A stretch of DNA of 64,000 bases from Dichetophora obliterata (Eukaryota > Arthropoda > Insecta > Diptera > Sciomyzidae): NCBI GenBank assembly GCA_963920525.1, contig OY986439.1, positions 30,638,319 to 30,702,318 on the forward strand. Reading direction: 5' to 3'. Each line of letters opens with the position of its first letter. Position 1 is the stretch's first letter. Both the position numbers and the translations under genes were made by a program. The notes beneath the pieces were generated by a model that worked only from the letters and a program-made list of their open reading frames with translations, made no database searches and was not told the DNA's origin. This document shows positions 1 through 11,900 of this stretch, one piece after another.

Positions 1-1420
1 TAATGGTAATGATAATAGTAATGGTAATGATAATGGTAATGGTAATGGTAATGGTAATGGTAATGGTAATGGTAATGATAATGATAATGGTAATGGTAAT
101 GGTAATGGTAATGGTAATGGTAATGGTAATGGTAATGGTAATGGTAATGGTAATGGTAATGATAATGATACTGGTAATAGTAATGGTAATGGTAATGGTA
201 ACGGAAATGGTAATGATAACGGTAACGGTAACGGTAATGGTAATGGCAATGGTTATGGCAATGGTAATGGTAATGGTAATGGTAATGGTAATGGTAATGG
301 TAATGGTAATGGTAATGGTAATGGTAATGGTAATGGTAATGGTAATGGTAATGGTAATGGTAATGGTAATGGTAATGGTAATGGTTATGGTTATGGTAAT
401 GGTAATGGTAATGGTTATGGTAATGGTAATGGTAATGGTAATGATAATGGTAATGGTAATGGTAATGGTAATGGTAATGGTAATGGTAATGGTAATGATA
501 ATGGTTATGGTAACGGTAATGGTAATGATAATGATAATGGAAATGGTAACGGTAATGGTAATGGTAATGGTAATGGTAATGGTAATGGTAATGGTAATGG
601 TAATGGTAATGGTAATGGTAATGGTAATGGTAATGGTAATGGTAATGGTTATGGTTATGGTAATGGTAATGATAATGGTAAAGGTAATGGTAATGGTAAT
701 AGTAATGGTAATGGTAATGGTAATGGTAATGGTAATGGTAATGGTAGTGGAAATGGTAGTGGTAACGGTAACGGTAATGGCAATAGTAATGGTAATGGTA
801 ATGGTAATGATAATGGTAATGGTAATGGTAATGGTAACGGTAATGGTAATGATAATGGTAATGGTAACAGCAATGATAATGGTAATGGTAATGGTAATGG
901 TAATGGTTATGGTAATGGTAATGATAATGATAATGGTAATAGTAATGATAATGGTAATGGTAATGGAAATGGAAATAGTTTTATTAACGGCAATGGTAAT
1001 GGTAATGGTAATGATAATGGTAATGGTAATGGTAATGGTAATGGTAATGGTAATGGTAATGGTAATGGTAATGGTAATGGTAATGGTAATGGTAATGGTA
1101 ATGGTAATGGTAATGGTAATGGTAATGGTAATAGTAATGGAAATGGTAATGGTAATGGTAATGATAATGGTAATGGTAATGGCATTATTAATGACAATGG
1201 TTATGGTAATGGTATTGTAATGGTAATTGTAACAGTAATGGTAATTGCAATAGTGATGGTTATAGTATTTAAAATGGTAATGATAATGACAATGGTAATG
1301 GTTATGTCAATGGTAATAGTAACGGTAATGGCAATTGTAGTGGTAATGTAATGGGAATGTAATGGCATGTGCAATAGTTATGGTTATGTTATTAATAATG
1401 GTAATAGCAATGATAATGAC
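1..1420. repeat. GGTAAT hexanucleotide satellite array
   Basis: Uninterrupted 6 bp tandem repeat, already under way at base 1, so it extends beyond the window. Variants (GATAAT, GGTTAT, GGCAAT, GGTAAC) are scattered and become denser to the right of about 1200, where the period starts to slip. The repeat reads as (Met-Val)n on the plus strand and (Leu-Pro)n on the minus strand; these are read-through of the repeat and not genes. The array resumes after the inserted element at 2164-2226. Confidence 0.97.
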
Positions 1421-2163
1421 CAGGGCTCGGATTTTGATGACCTAAAAAACTGCAAAAAATTACCTAAAAACTGCAGAAAATGACGTAAAAACCGACAAAA
1501 ACTACCTAAAAAATGCAAACAATTACATAAAAAACAAACATAAAATAAAGATATAAAAATAAAACATTAGTAAACTGCAAATTTATTTTATATAATTTTT
1601 ATACATAGCTTTACAGTACCTTGCAATAGTATATTTTTAAGTTATTAAAATTTAAAGAACGTCGATTATCTGGCAAAATGTTTTTGTAAACAGAAAAACT
1701 CCTTCCCCCCCCCTAAAAATTTTACACCCTAATAATGCTCAGCAATGGAGCATAAAAATAGAGTAGATAAAAAGTAGTATATCCTGAGTTTTTATCTAAC
1801 ACTTGTTTCATCTTTCTACATATATTTTCGTCAGTTTCACCAAGCGCAGACCTTTTTTTTCATTAAGGTCTATAAACAAAGACACTCCTTTACCGAGAGG
1901 TAATGTTTTTGATTAAAGAGACTCTATTGTTAAAGGAATATGTTTTAAAAATTGCATATTTACATTTTTTAGTATGAAAAAAACGAAAAAAATTATTTTA
2001 AAATTACACTAAAATTACACTAAAACGATGAAAAATAACGAAAAAATTACCTTAAAACTTTTCATACTTGGAATTTAGGAAACATAAATTGACTTTCTAA
2101 ATAACCAGGAAATGTCTTAAATGCAGCAGAAAAAGATGACATGTCATCAAAATCCTAGCCCTG
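1421..2163. mobile_element. Non-autonomous hAT element (743 bp) inside the hexamer array
   Basis: The ends are inverted: CAGGGCTCGGATTTTGATGA at the left and its complement, with one mismatch, at the right (20 of 21 bases match). The flanks carry a perfect 8 bp duplication, ATAATGAC, at 1413-1420 and 2164-2171. CAGGG termini and 8 bp duplications are the hAT signature. The interior is AT-rich with repeats such as CCTAAAAACTGC and no transposase ORF. A truncated relative ends at 45394 on the opposite strand. Confidence 0.93.
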
Positions 2164-2226
2164 ATAATGACAATGGCATTGGTAATAGTATTGCTTACGG
2201 TTATTGTAATGGCAATTGTAAAAATA
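2164..2226. repeat. Right-hand remnant of the hexamer array
   Basis: Degenerate GGTAAT/GGCAAT units after the hAT element, starting with its right 8 bp target duplication. This shows that the element landed within the array. Confidence 0.8.
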
Positions 2227-2262
2227 AGTTTTACTTTATAGAATTTGTACGAAGTATAGAAG

Positions 2263-3145
2263 ATGGCCGTGATTAGACGAGAACTACGTCATCTTCAGCG
2301 CTGTCGAAAGTACTACAATTGTAGTATTTTACTCCTATTGAGTCGTGAATACTACTATACTCCCCAAACACAAAAAGTATTACTATTTCTAAATAGCAGA
2401 GAGCGGCTATTGCAGAAATTTTCTTGTTCATCTACAACTGATTCTTTTGAATCTTTAAAGCAAATATTTGATGAATTTGGTGAGGAAGAACTATGGACAA
2501 ATAAGAGAAAAAAAAACCCGCAATATTTTCGACCAATTTGGGTAACCGAATTAACCTGGCTTGAACAAAAAATAGGCTCAAACAAGACTATGTTTTGCAA
2601 TATAAACTCAAAGCTTATTTAGATCTAGCTCAAAGTATATGTCATGAACTTAATGATTTAATAAAATATATTTCAGTTTTTTCGCATACATTTTAAATAT
2701 TACTAATAACATAAATCTTGTGTTTCAATCAGAGAAAACAAGGATACATGTTTTAGTTCCAATAACAAATTGGTTGTTTAAAGTAATATAGTATTACAAA
2801 ATTTTGTCAAATAAAGTACTGCTCCGATGATTTTAAAAAAACTGAATTTTAATGATGAAGAAATTTATTTATTTTAAATCAAAAATATATTGGATCAAAT
2901 TCAGCAATTCTAATAAAAAAGTAGCACAGAATATTCAAACAGAAATGTCTAATATGAAGCAAATATGTCGACAATATATCATAGAGCATTGTAAACAAAT
3001 TGTATATCGATTAAAATTCAATGATAAAGTTTTAATTTCTTTGAAGGGAATTTATCAAAAAAGTTTAGCTCCAAGTCTTGTGCAATTAATGACAGTTTTT
3101 CAAAATTTTATTAAAGAGGCTGATAAGGCCTTAGACGAAGGATGA
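2263..3145 (+). pseudogene. Probable hAT transposase relic, in pieces
   Basis: There are two open stretches, 2263-2622 (119 codons) and 2852-3145 (97 codons), with no frame joining them. The first ends in a WVTELTWLEQ segment followed by MFC, which resembles the BED/TTF-type finger entry of some hAT transposases. The second contains FNDKVLISLKGI, which resembles a segment frequent in the middle of hAT and zf-BED proteins. No DDE residues can be placed. The assignment rests on remembered family patterns only, and the stretches could be unrelated chance ORFs. Proximity to the hAT element at 1421-2163 is not evidence that they belong together. Confidence 0.33.
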
Positions 3146-3649
3146 TGAATATTAATATATATAAAAATAAAAAAATTAGGTCCAAATTAAAAAAAAACCA
3201 ATATGTTGCAAATCTCTACTTTTCGCAATAATATGATTAAGTTTTAGTAAACATTATTCGAAAGCTAACAAAAAGGCTCACATGTCTTCTTTGGTAAAAA
3301 TTTTTTATCTTGATCAGTTATTGCAGTATAGGCGATTGAAAAAATGTCCTTTTTTAAAAACGTAATATAAAATTTTTTTTTCGAAAACTCCTCGTTTTAT
3401 ATTGACATAAAAAATTCGTATCAAATATTTTTGAATAATGAACCATAAAATAAATTTTTATGGGGCAAAAAAAATGTTGGTGGCAAATTTTGTATAATGC
3501 CCCATATATTCAATATTTCTAAAATTTTTTTTATGATTGTTTTTTTCGTATGTTATAATTTAAATATTGAATTGTAATATAAGAATAGTTTCACATATTC
3601 AAAATAATTTTTTTAAAAATTTTTTTTTTTGTTTAATTTTTGAATGCAT
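3146..3649. other. AT-rich spacer, nothing recognised
   Basis: Poly-A and poly-T runs with no ORF, inverted repeat or tandem structure that I can support. Confidence 0.6.
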
Positions 3650-3664
3650 TAAATGAAAAAAGAA

Positions 3665-4075
3665 AACGAACTCTGTTCATCTTGGCACGCCCGCGCAAAG
3701 ATTGCAGGACACTAGTGGGCATGCTCACTGGTCACTGCATGACGGCAGCCCACGCGAGGAAGCTTGGCATCACCACGGATGACAACTGCAGGAAGTGCAA
3801 GGAACCGGGCACAGTGGAGACCATGGAGCACCTACTATGCACATGCCCCGCCCTACTTATATCGAGACTAAAATACCTAGGCTCATCGACATTCCCGTCG
3901 CTTAAAGATGTAGCCAGGGTGTCTCTAGAATCCCTCCTAAGGTTTGCGAACTCAACGCAAATCTTTAAAGACTTTTAAAACAAACACAAAGGTTCCTTTT
4001 GTTCGCTACAGGTACTACTAAGGACCTGAATTGGTCTATGTGAGCCTTCACGAAGGCATCCGGTTTAACCTAACC
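3665..4075 (+). mobile_element. 5'-truncated LOA/R1-like non-LTR retrotransposon (element L1)
   Basis: The insert is markedly more GC-rich than its flanks. It encodes the C-terminal tail of a non-LTR polyprotein: MLTGHCMTAAHARKLGI, then a Cys-Cys-His-Cys knuckle (CRKC, EHLLCTC), ending DF-stop at about 3978. A 3' UTR of about 100 bp follows, ending in TTAACCTAACC instead of poly(A). A perfect 15 bp target duplication (TAAATGAAAAAAGAA) sits at 3650-3664 and 4076-4090. The perfect duplication and clean frame indicate a recent insertion. A degraded sibling lies at 40881-41197. Confidence 0.9.
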
Positions 4076-4090
4076 TAAATGAAAAAAGAA

Positions 4091-4536
4091 GGAAAATTAA
4101 GAAAAGGAAAAATAATGAAACTTCATATCATTATTAGTGTGTTCTGATAAGATACTACTTTTTGTATTTCCAACTACTAAAGTACTACTAAAACTGCAAA
4201 AATACTCCCAAAAAAACTGAAATTTTACTACTTTTAAAAATTGTAAAACGGCAGAACTGGCCATCTTCCACACAAAGTGACAAGTGATTCCATGCATTTT
4301 GATTAAACAAAAAATATACCTCGTACAGTTCAAAAGTGCACCATAATGGCATACTCAAAATTTGCACAAAACTCCGAGCTATCGTAAAAAAATATTTTTT
4401 ATTTTATATACATATTAATTTTTTTAAACAAAAGCTTTTTCTTTATCTTTAACTTCTTGTGAACATTAAAAAAAAAATATTTTCAGATAGACAATTTTCG
4501 ATGCGTTTTTGTGATTTTTTTCAAAATTTTCTTCAT
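4091..4536. other. AT-rich spacer
   Basis: No coding or repeat structure supported. Confidence 0.5.
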
Positions 4537-6890
4537 CCCAACAAACATAATGATTCACTTATGATATCGTTTACTTATAGCTTTCTCGTTAATTGTATTC
4601 ACTAGCAAATATCATATGCGATTCACTTATAATATAGCGAGCGGGAGAAATGCCTCCTTCGTTAACGAATCGTTCAACCGACAAAAGCAATTCGTGAACG
4701 ATTCGCCAAAACTAAAAAATGAATTCGTTAACGAATCGTCAATTTTGAAAGAAGCAATTCATTAACGAATCGTCATATTAAAAACATAAATTCGTTAACG
4801 AATAACCAAAATTGAAAAAGCAAAAAAAAAAAAAAATCTAGAAAAATTCAGGTTCTTCATTTAGTAATATATGGGCATTTCCAAACTGACGTTACGGACG
4901 ATTTGTACCAATAAATATTAAAAAATAGAATGAAAAAGTGTAATTTTTAAATAGTTTTGATTTGATTTGATTTGATTTATTCGATAGTAATTAGTACATT
5001 AAGAATAATTTCTTTTATAGTACAATATATAATTGGAAATTAGTGGCATACTGTCTTAAAAACTAAGAATTCTAAGTTTTTTTAAATATTTGCGTAGTTA
5101 TTAAGTAGCACTATATTAAGTAAAAACAATGACAATTATTAACCCTAAGGATCTAAAGATATAAGTAAAAATATGTGCGGCGTTACGTTACAAAAAACGA
5201 AAGTGATTTCTGACTTTGATTACAAAATTTGCAAAACTCTCTGAATTGGGCAAAACTTTAGGTATAAAACTTTTTTTAGAAGGTTTTAAAATAACAAGTT
5301 TATTTTCCAAGTGATTAAATTTTAAAATCTTTTCTGGTCTTTTTTTTATTAGGATTTTTGATCTGGCGTTACGTTACTAAAATTTCCAGTATGGTTAATT
5401 TGGGTAATTAAGTAATTGGGTAGTCAAGTAATTATGTAATTTAGTAACTAAAAAATAAATTTAATATATTGTCCTCTCCTTGCCTCAACAATATTTTCAT
5501 TATCTTTAGCCAATGCCTTCCATTTTTACTAAAACAAAAAAGCTTACGAAACATTTACGAAAAAGAAAAACTACATTTGTGAAACAGTGCAGAAATCAAA
5601 TATCAAGCATCATCATGGTTTATGAATTTATGTAGAAATTGCTGAAACTAACAAAATTAAAATGTTTCTCTTAAACGATATAATAAAATAATAAGTTTTT
5701 ATTTTTTGGTCACGGTAGATTTTTTCTGCAAATGCCCATTTGTGTTACTTCAGTTAGACGTGTATGATTTATTTGTTGTAAAATAAATTTATTAATTAGT
5801 AAATATTAATATTATTAAGAATTTTTATTTTGTTTATAAATGAATTTTTCTTGGATTTTATCCTTCGCATATTGAAAAAATTTGTGGGACTTTCGTCCAC
5901 CAAGCTTAAAGATTCCTGGGAAATTTGATTTTGGAATTCTCCTGAAAATTCAGAGAAAAACAGATTAACTTGTTACGCATAAAAACACAGACAAAGATAT
6001 CCTCATTTTCGAAAGTTATTTAAGGCAATTAAACTTTTGATTGAATTTAAGGAAGAAAACTTGAGAGAAGCTGGTGTCCTCCTAAATAGCTTTGTAAGTA
6101 GCTTACCGACTTTGTATGAAAAGAAATTTTTAAGTTATAATATGCAACGCCTTACGCATCTAACTACTGATTGCGAAAACTTAAGTTCGTTAGAAAAATT
6201 CAGCGCATTTAAATTTCTTACAACAAAATAAACGTCATCTAAGAAAAACAATCAATTTTGAGACCAAATTTATAATAGAACTGTAGAAAGAAATGCAAGC
6301 AGTATTTTCAAAAATTCAAATGATAAATTTCTAAACTTCGGGGATTTTAAAGAAAGTTCTTATACTTATATAAAAACAAAATACATTTACTTAATTTAAT
6401 AAAAATGATCATATTTCAATACCCATTAAATTCAAAATTTTTTTAGTTAATTAAATAAGAAAGATAAATATTGGAAATACTTGGGGACATAGCAGTTCGC
6501 TACTAATCGTTAAAGATAACTCAAGTCATTTGGTAACGAATCGCTAAAAATAAAAGTAATGACTCGTTAATGAATTGCTAAAAATGAGCGAAGCAAATTG
6601 CTTGCGAGTCCCTGAAATTGAAAAAAGTGATTCGCTAGCGACTCACAAAAATTTTGAAGGGTGATTTGATAGCAAATCGATGAATCGAAAAAAAACAATT
6701 AGTTTGAATAAAATTTCGTGGGAGGCTAAAAATATTTTAAATGCTATTTAACAAAGCATAATTTTAATTGATGCTTTCTTTAAGCATCAGGCCAACCTCT
6801 GATTAAGACGAAACTATTCGAAAATAATACGAAAAAACTATTTATAAACGATTCGTTAACCAATCACCCCTCGCCGCAATGTTTATTGGG
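4537..6890. mobile_element. 2.35 kb TIR element with TTCGTTAACGAATC palindromes
   Basis: The ends are inverted, CCCAACAAACAT at the left and the complement of CCCAATAAACAT at the right (11 of 12). Palindromic TTCGTTAACGAATCG-type units cluster near the left end (4660-4805). Diverged forms (ATTCGCTAGCGACTC, GATTCGTTAACCAATC) cluster near the right end (6500-6865). The flanks offer only a possible 2 bp AT duplication. The interior holds the ORF relic at 6037-6231. A CACTA/EnSpm-like origin is possible from that relic but not demonstrated. Confidence 0.6.
6037..6231 (+). pseudogene. Fragment resembling a transposon-associated C-terminal domain
   Basis: 64 codons with a YNMQRLTHLTTDCENL stretch followed by LEKFSAFKF. 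This resembles the 'Yn.H.l.HL.dd......ld.fSAF.FEn' block (DUF4218-like) of transposon proteins common in insect genomes. The His of the block is changed to Gln and the fragment has no conserved flanks, so it is a dead remnant inside the 4537-6890 element. The assignment is from remembered motif shape only. Confidence 0.4.
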
Positions 6891-6954
6891 ATATTTTAGT
6901 TTTGAAATTATCGAAAAAAAGTATTTTTTTGTTTCACTGCACTGTAACTTTTTT

Positions 6955-7411
6955 CAAAATTTACGTATATCGATACTCAACATCTGAAGCAAATCGAACT
7001 GTGGAAACTTATTGCAAACTTCTTAAGCTCGAGCTATCCCGCAATACAACCAACCGCAGGTGGTTAGCAGTAAGCAAGTGTAATACAACGCGGCAAATCC
7101 TTAAACATTCAAAAGAACTAATTTCTCTTAGTGGAGACCACATCAGTACCATGATAGGGGTCTTAATAGGGCACTGCCTGATTGGCAAACATGCGCAAGG
7201 ATTAAATATCTTCCATAATGACTTTTGCAGTAGCTGCAGATATAAAGAGAAGGAAGAATCCACTATGAATCCTCTGCATCTATCTAGCTCAAAACCGCCT
7301 TCGCCTTTTAGGCAACTGGTTCCTCAATGAAGATGACCTTTCTGAATATCCAATATACAGAATCTTCAACTTTGTTAACCGCTCACACTGGTTAAAAATC
7401 GTTTTAGGTAT
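6955..7411 (+). pseudogene. LOA/R1-like non-LTR C-terminal relic
   Basis: It contains IGVLIGHCLIGKHAQGL followed by CSSCRYKEKEEST, the same GHC...H(A)...C..C...E(E)S(T) arrangement as element L1. A frameshift near 7270 moves the rest (GNWFLNEDDLSEYPIYRIF, then NFVNRSHWLK) into another frame. The same tail motif ([11 protein letters not shown]) occurs in the relic at 20641-23340, so both belong to a second LOA-like family. No target duplication was identified. Confidence 0.75.
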
Positions 7412-8220
7412 TTAAGAAGAAGCTAACTGAAATTAATTTTGAATGCTTAGGTAGAGATTAATGACTAAAAGGAAGCTATTTCTAAAAATATAATTGCGTA
7501 GATCACAAACTCAAGTCACATGACAACAAGAATACCAGATTTCTAGTGACGTGACACGAGTATGAGAACTCTCACATAGGCGAGGTGACAACAAGAATAA
7601 GGGCAAATGTTCAGAAAGGTAATATGAATAAAAATTGGTTTTAGAATCATGGGATTGATATCACCAACCGTTTTTGAGCGGTTTTAGTCGACATCTTTAA
7701 CAATCATTGTTTTATTTTTTAACATGCTTTCATGGAAATCATGCTTTAAAAGTCGGTGACTAAGATAACTATTGATTCATGCTAGCGATTTACTTAAATT
7801 TTTTTCTAATGCAGTCCATGAAACTATCATTAGTTTCTTTCATTAAATACATAGATTTTCATAAGGTTTATATACAATTTTTATACTTTTTAGTCTCGTT
7901 TCCAAATAATGTTCAAGGTTTTAGTCTATAATTCGGAAAATTAGGATTATTTTGTGTGATAATGAAATTTCAGCACTGTTGACACTATTTTGCCAAAAAC
8001 AATATTATAACAAAACCGAATGATTGACATATATTTACAATATCTTTTTGTAAAATTCTGCTTTAAAGTCAAAATATGTTGAAATGTCACTTCGCAGGAG
8101 TTGTCTACGTATATGGAATTTTTTATATGAATAATTCAGTTTTAATATAATTAAGCATTTTCAATAAGTCTCCAATAGGAAAATACCTCTTTTTTAAATA
8201 ATGCAGTGATTATTTTTCTA
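7412..8220. other. Spacer downstream of the aminotransferase gene, nothing recognised
   Basis: AT-rich, with no supported ORF or repeat. Confidence 0.5.
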
Positions 8221-8263
8221 TGCCTGGTTTCTTGCCTTGCACATTGCAGCTATAGAGTGAGTT
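8221..8263 (-). pseudogene. Duplicated shard of aminotransferase exon 4 with its splice acceptor
   Basis: About 42 bp (TGCCTGG, then CTTGCCTTGCACATTGCAGC, then TATAGAGTGAGTT on the plus strand) matches 10010-10051 with one mismatch. The copy includes the last intron bases, the acceptor AG and the first codons of exon 4 (Cys-Asn-Val-Gln-Gly-Lys-Lys-Pro-Gly). The similarity stops abruptly on both sides, and the reading frame meets a stop shortly after. It lies about 580 bp past the stop codon of the intact gene, so it is a partial duplication and not a used exon. Confidence 0.85.
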
Positions 8264-8840
8264 CTAAATACAGAAACCATAATCAACATACTCTTTCAGA
8301 AAACAACAAAACTTTATTCAATATTTAGCCCAATTATTGTCTTTAGACATGATATATTTTTTAAATTTTAATCAAAATAATAGTAATAATTATTAAATTT
8401 CTGATTATTTTTTTGTAAAATAATTTGCACAATCAAAACCCTGTCTTCATGTAAACAAAATAATTACTATAAAACTACAAAGCATGATAAATAGCTTAAA
8501 CTATGATATAACAAACGTTTTGAACATAAGTTTCTACATTAGGGCAGATTACATTAAACATATGTGGATATACAAACAGTTATCTAATTTTAACAACAAA
8601 CATTGATATACGAATGTATGTGTATATGTATGAGTGAGTATATGTTTTAAAAAATTCAGAATTTAGTCTCTTAAAACATTTTTTTTTTTTTAATATAAAC
8701 AACAATTATTAAGTTTTTCCTCACAGTATTTCAAACATTTCAACATTTATTAATATATACAAAGTTAACTTCTATTTCATTTAAAACAAGTGGTCTTTTT
8801 TTGAAAAGAGAACTCTTAACACAGCTTTTGTAAGTTATTT
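8264..8840 (-). other. Probable 3' UTR and downstream flank of the aminotransferase gene
   Basis: No ORF. A minus-strand AATAAA (TTTATT at 8746-8751) lies 90 bp after the stop and is the nearest candidate polyadenylation signal. The region is AT-rich, so such hexamers are frequent and the choice is uncertain. Confidence 0.4.
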
Positions 8841-8989
8841 TTACTTATATTTTTGCATAAATTCTCCATGGAACTTGCCGAATTTATTCATCATCACTTT
8901 GAGCTGCTCAGTTTGTGGCAAGATAGTAGTGCGGAAATGATATGTGCCTGGCCTTTGACCGAAACCGCTTCCGGGAATAATGCATATGC
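8841..8989 (-). CDS. Aminotransferase coding exon 6 (C-terminus)
   Basis: After TTTTCAAG. Encodes [20 protein letters not shown] and ends EFMQKYK before TAA at 8841-8843. The Arg of TYHFR is the family's substrate-carboxylate contact. Confidence 0.95.
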
Positions 8990-11900
8990 CTTGAAAAGAG
9001 ACAAGTGGTCGAAAAGTTTTATTAGTTTTGTGAATGTAGACAATTTTGGTATTTAAAATTACCGGTTGATTCCAACAAATCAAACGCATAAAAGGTATCT
9101 GCAGTCATATTCTTAGCCTTAGCAGCTTCGATAGCCTTGGGCGGTATGGTAATACGTGGAAACACATACATAGCGCCTTGTACAACATTCACCTTGAAGC
9201 CCTCAAAACTGTTTAATGTTTTGTAGACTAGTTCAGCACGTTCCTTGAGCGATTTTAGAGTGTTTTCTTTTTCGCGCTTGTATTGCTCGTAGGAAGGCTC
9301 ACCGGGCTGTGGTGGATAGACCTGAAAGGAACATAATTGAGAATATTAAATAATGTCAAATCAATGTATGAAAAAAATTTTCCAATGAAAAAAGCTCCAA
9401 ATTATAACCTTGCAAAATCAACAAAGATCGCAATTAATGATATAAATCTAAAATTTGTTTTTAACCTACCAAAGCGCTCACTGCCACCTGCCCAGCTGTG
9501 GTGCCGCATAGTGATGCCGTCAGCGATTTAGTTAGCATGGCGCGTACTTTTGGATCCATGTTGATTATTTCCATATAACCACCACGTATGCCGCATTCAC
9601 CTAAGAAACCCTTGGATGTTGACAGAAAGCTTGCCAGCTCCATGTTCGTGTATGGCGCACCCATCTCACGCATGACTTTTTTGAATGAGTGAAACTTTGA
9701 ATTTTTGTCATATACATTGTCCTGATATACCTCATCGGCGAGTAGGACCAGCTTATTTTCGTGGGCAAACTTGATGATTTCAACAATATTATCACGTGTC
9801 AACACCTGGCCAGTAGGATTACCCGGGTTAATGATAACAATAGCGCGTGGTTCGCAAACTTTTTTGCTCTCATCAAAAGAACGTTGCAGTTCAGCTCTGT
9901 CAAGACCCCAATTAGACTCTTCATTCAGATAATAGCCGATTTTCTCCATGCCGTACTCGGCAATAGTAGCCGAATAGAGTGGATATTGTGGAATGGGCAC
10001 CATGATGCCTGGCTTCTTGCCTTGCACATTGCAGCTATAGAGTGAGTTGGAAATAAATTAGTTACTTACACACAAAGAACAAAAAGTGTTCGATTACACA
10101 AAGCAAAAAGAAATCAAAAAAGCTCAAAAGTTCTTATAATTGATATACATATATAAATCGACAACGAGGAACAAGATATCGTACTCGATTTTTTTCCATG
10201 AAGTTCGAATTCTATGTGAAACCAATTTGAAAATTAATAAAGGTGCAGGGACATATGTACCTCCTAAGGACATAATGCCCAAATTGTTTTCGGAGGCTAT
10301 GAGCGAAAAATTTTCGCTCAAAAACTCCCATATCGTTTTTGGCGATTATGCCCAATACTGCAAAAGGTAATAAGCCCAAAAAATTGTACATTTTATTATT
10401 CTAAAAAATATATAATATAATTTTGATATTTTTTTTAAAAATTATATTTATAATGCCAAATAAGTGCATGAGGCAAGAGGTTGCAACAACAACAAGATCT
10501 TTGCAGAACAAACCACCAAGCAGACTAGACAGCTGTTTCGTAGATCGCGACCTCAATTGTTTTTTGAATAATTTTAAGAAATGGTTTTTTTTGTAAAAAA
10601 ATTTCTGCTTTCACGTGAAATTCAGACGTGATAAACAAAATTTTGTGTAGCATTCTTGATGTGTGAATGCTCGACTATCAACCTTTTGAGCTTTTTTAGA
10701 CGTTATCTTGCGTATTCAACGAAATTTGTGCTGCGATGTGCTCAATGCATGCTATAATTTGCCACCGTAAAAATACGAACTTTTTGCAATAGTAAGATTT
10801 TTATGATTTTAATGCTCCCTAACTAAATTCTTGGAAATTTTGAAACTTATTCTATATTGTGCTCGGGGTGTGCTGCAACAACAGCAAACAAATTTTTCAC
10901 TAAGTATAATTTTTATATTTGCACCCCCAAATTATATTTTATTTTAAATTTAGAAACTGTGCTGTGTTGCGCCCACCGAGATCGAATTTCACGATAAGAT
11001 ACAAACCATTGTCGATGGTTCATATTTTCGTAATTTAACTAAATTTTAAATTTATATCTCTGCCTCGAAAGCAGAAAGAGGCTAAAGAAATCGTAGGGAG
11101 ACGTATTTTAAGACAATCTATTCTTACTTTTATCTCTACTCCTCTTCAATAAACTGCTCTCAATTTTTTTATTTTTAACTTCTATCATATTTTTATATTG
11201 ATATTTAAGTTTAACATATATTTAGATTAAGTCTTGAAATTACTTCAGTTAAGTTAATATCCTTTGTTATAATTAAACAAAACTAGATTTTGAACTATAA
11301 TAGAAGTTCTAAGTGTACTTATGCTAAGCTTTAAATTACAATAAATAATAATAGTATAGAGATTTAACAATATCTCTAGGTTAAAAGAAATTATTTCATG
11401 CCATCATATAATTGCATAGAAAAATTACTTGAAGAGATAATGATGCAAATAGGAACATCTAAATCATTTCAATTTAGAAATTTGCGAATATTTTTAATCG
11501 CACTGCGTCTAGTTGCAGCACAACTCTCGAAATTTACTTGAGAAAGTGTAAACTCATAAAAATCATGCACTAAGAACAATTTTTCCAATGCGCCACACGA
11601 TAGCTACACATCGGGCACATTGCAGTACATATTTTTTAAAAAATCAATAATAGTCCAGCTAGCTTAAGTTAGCCTATATGTAAGGAAAATCATGTAAAAA
11701 ATCAAAATCAAAAGAATTAAAGTTCAAAGCTCCGTTTACTTACTTCATCAAGGATATGACGCTCTTGATGCCAGGTGTGGCACCGGCGGTGAGGTAAACA
11801 TCCTGCCAATCGCTATCGAAACCATCACGCTTGGCAATAAAGTTAGCTACTTGATGGCGTATGGAAGATAAGCCAGCTGAGTCGGTATACGAACCAACAG

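Noticed and set aside
3..1220. 405-codon plus-strand ORF (Met-Val repeats) and its Leu-Pro antisense ORFs
   Set aside because: Read-through of the GGTAAT satellite; a 6 bp repeat is open in several frames by construction.
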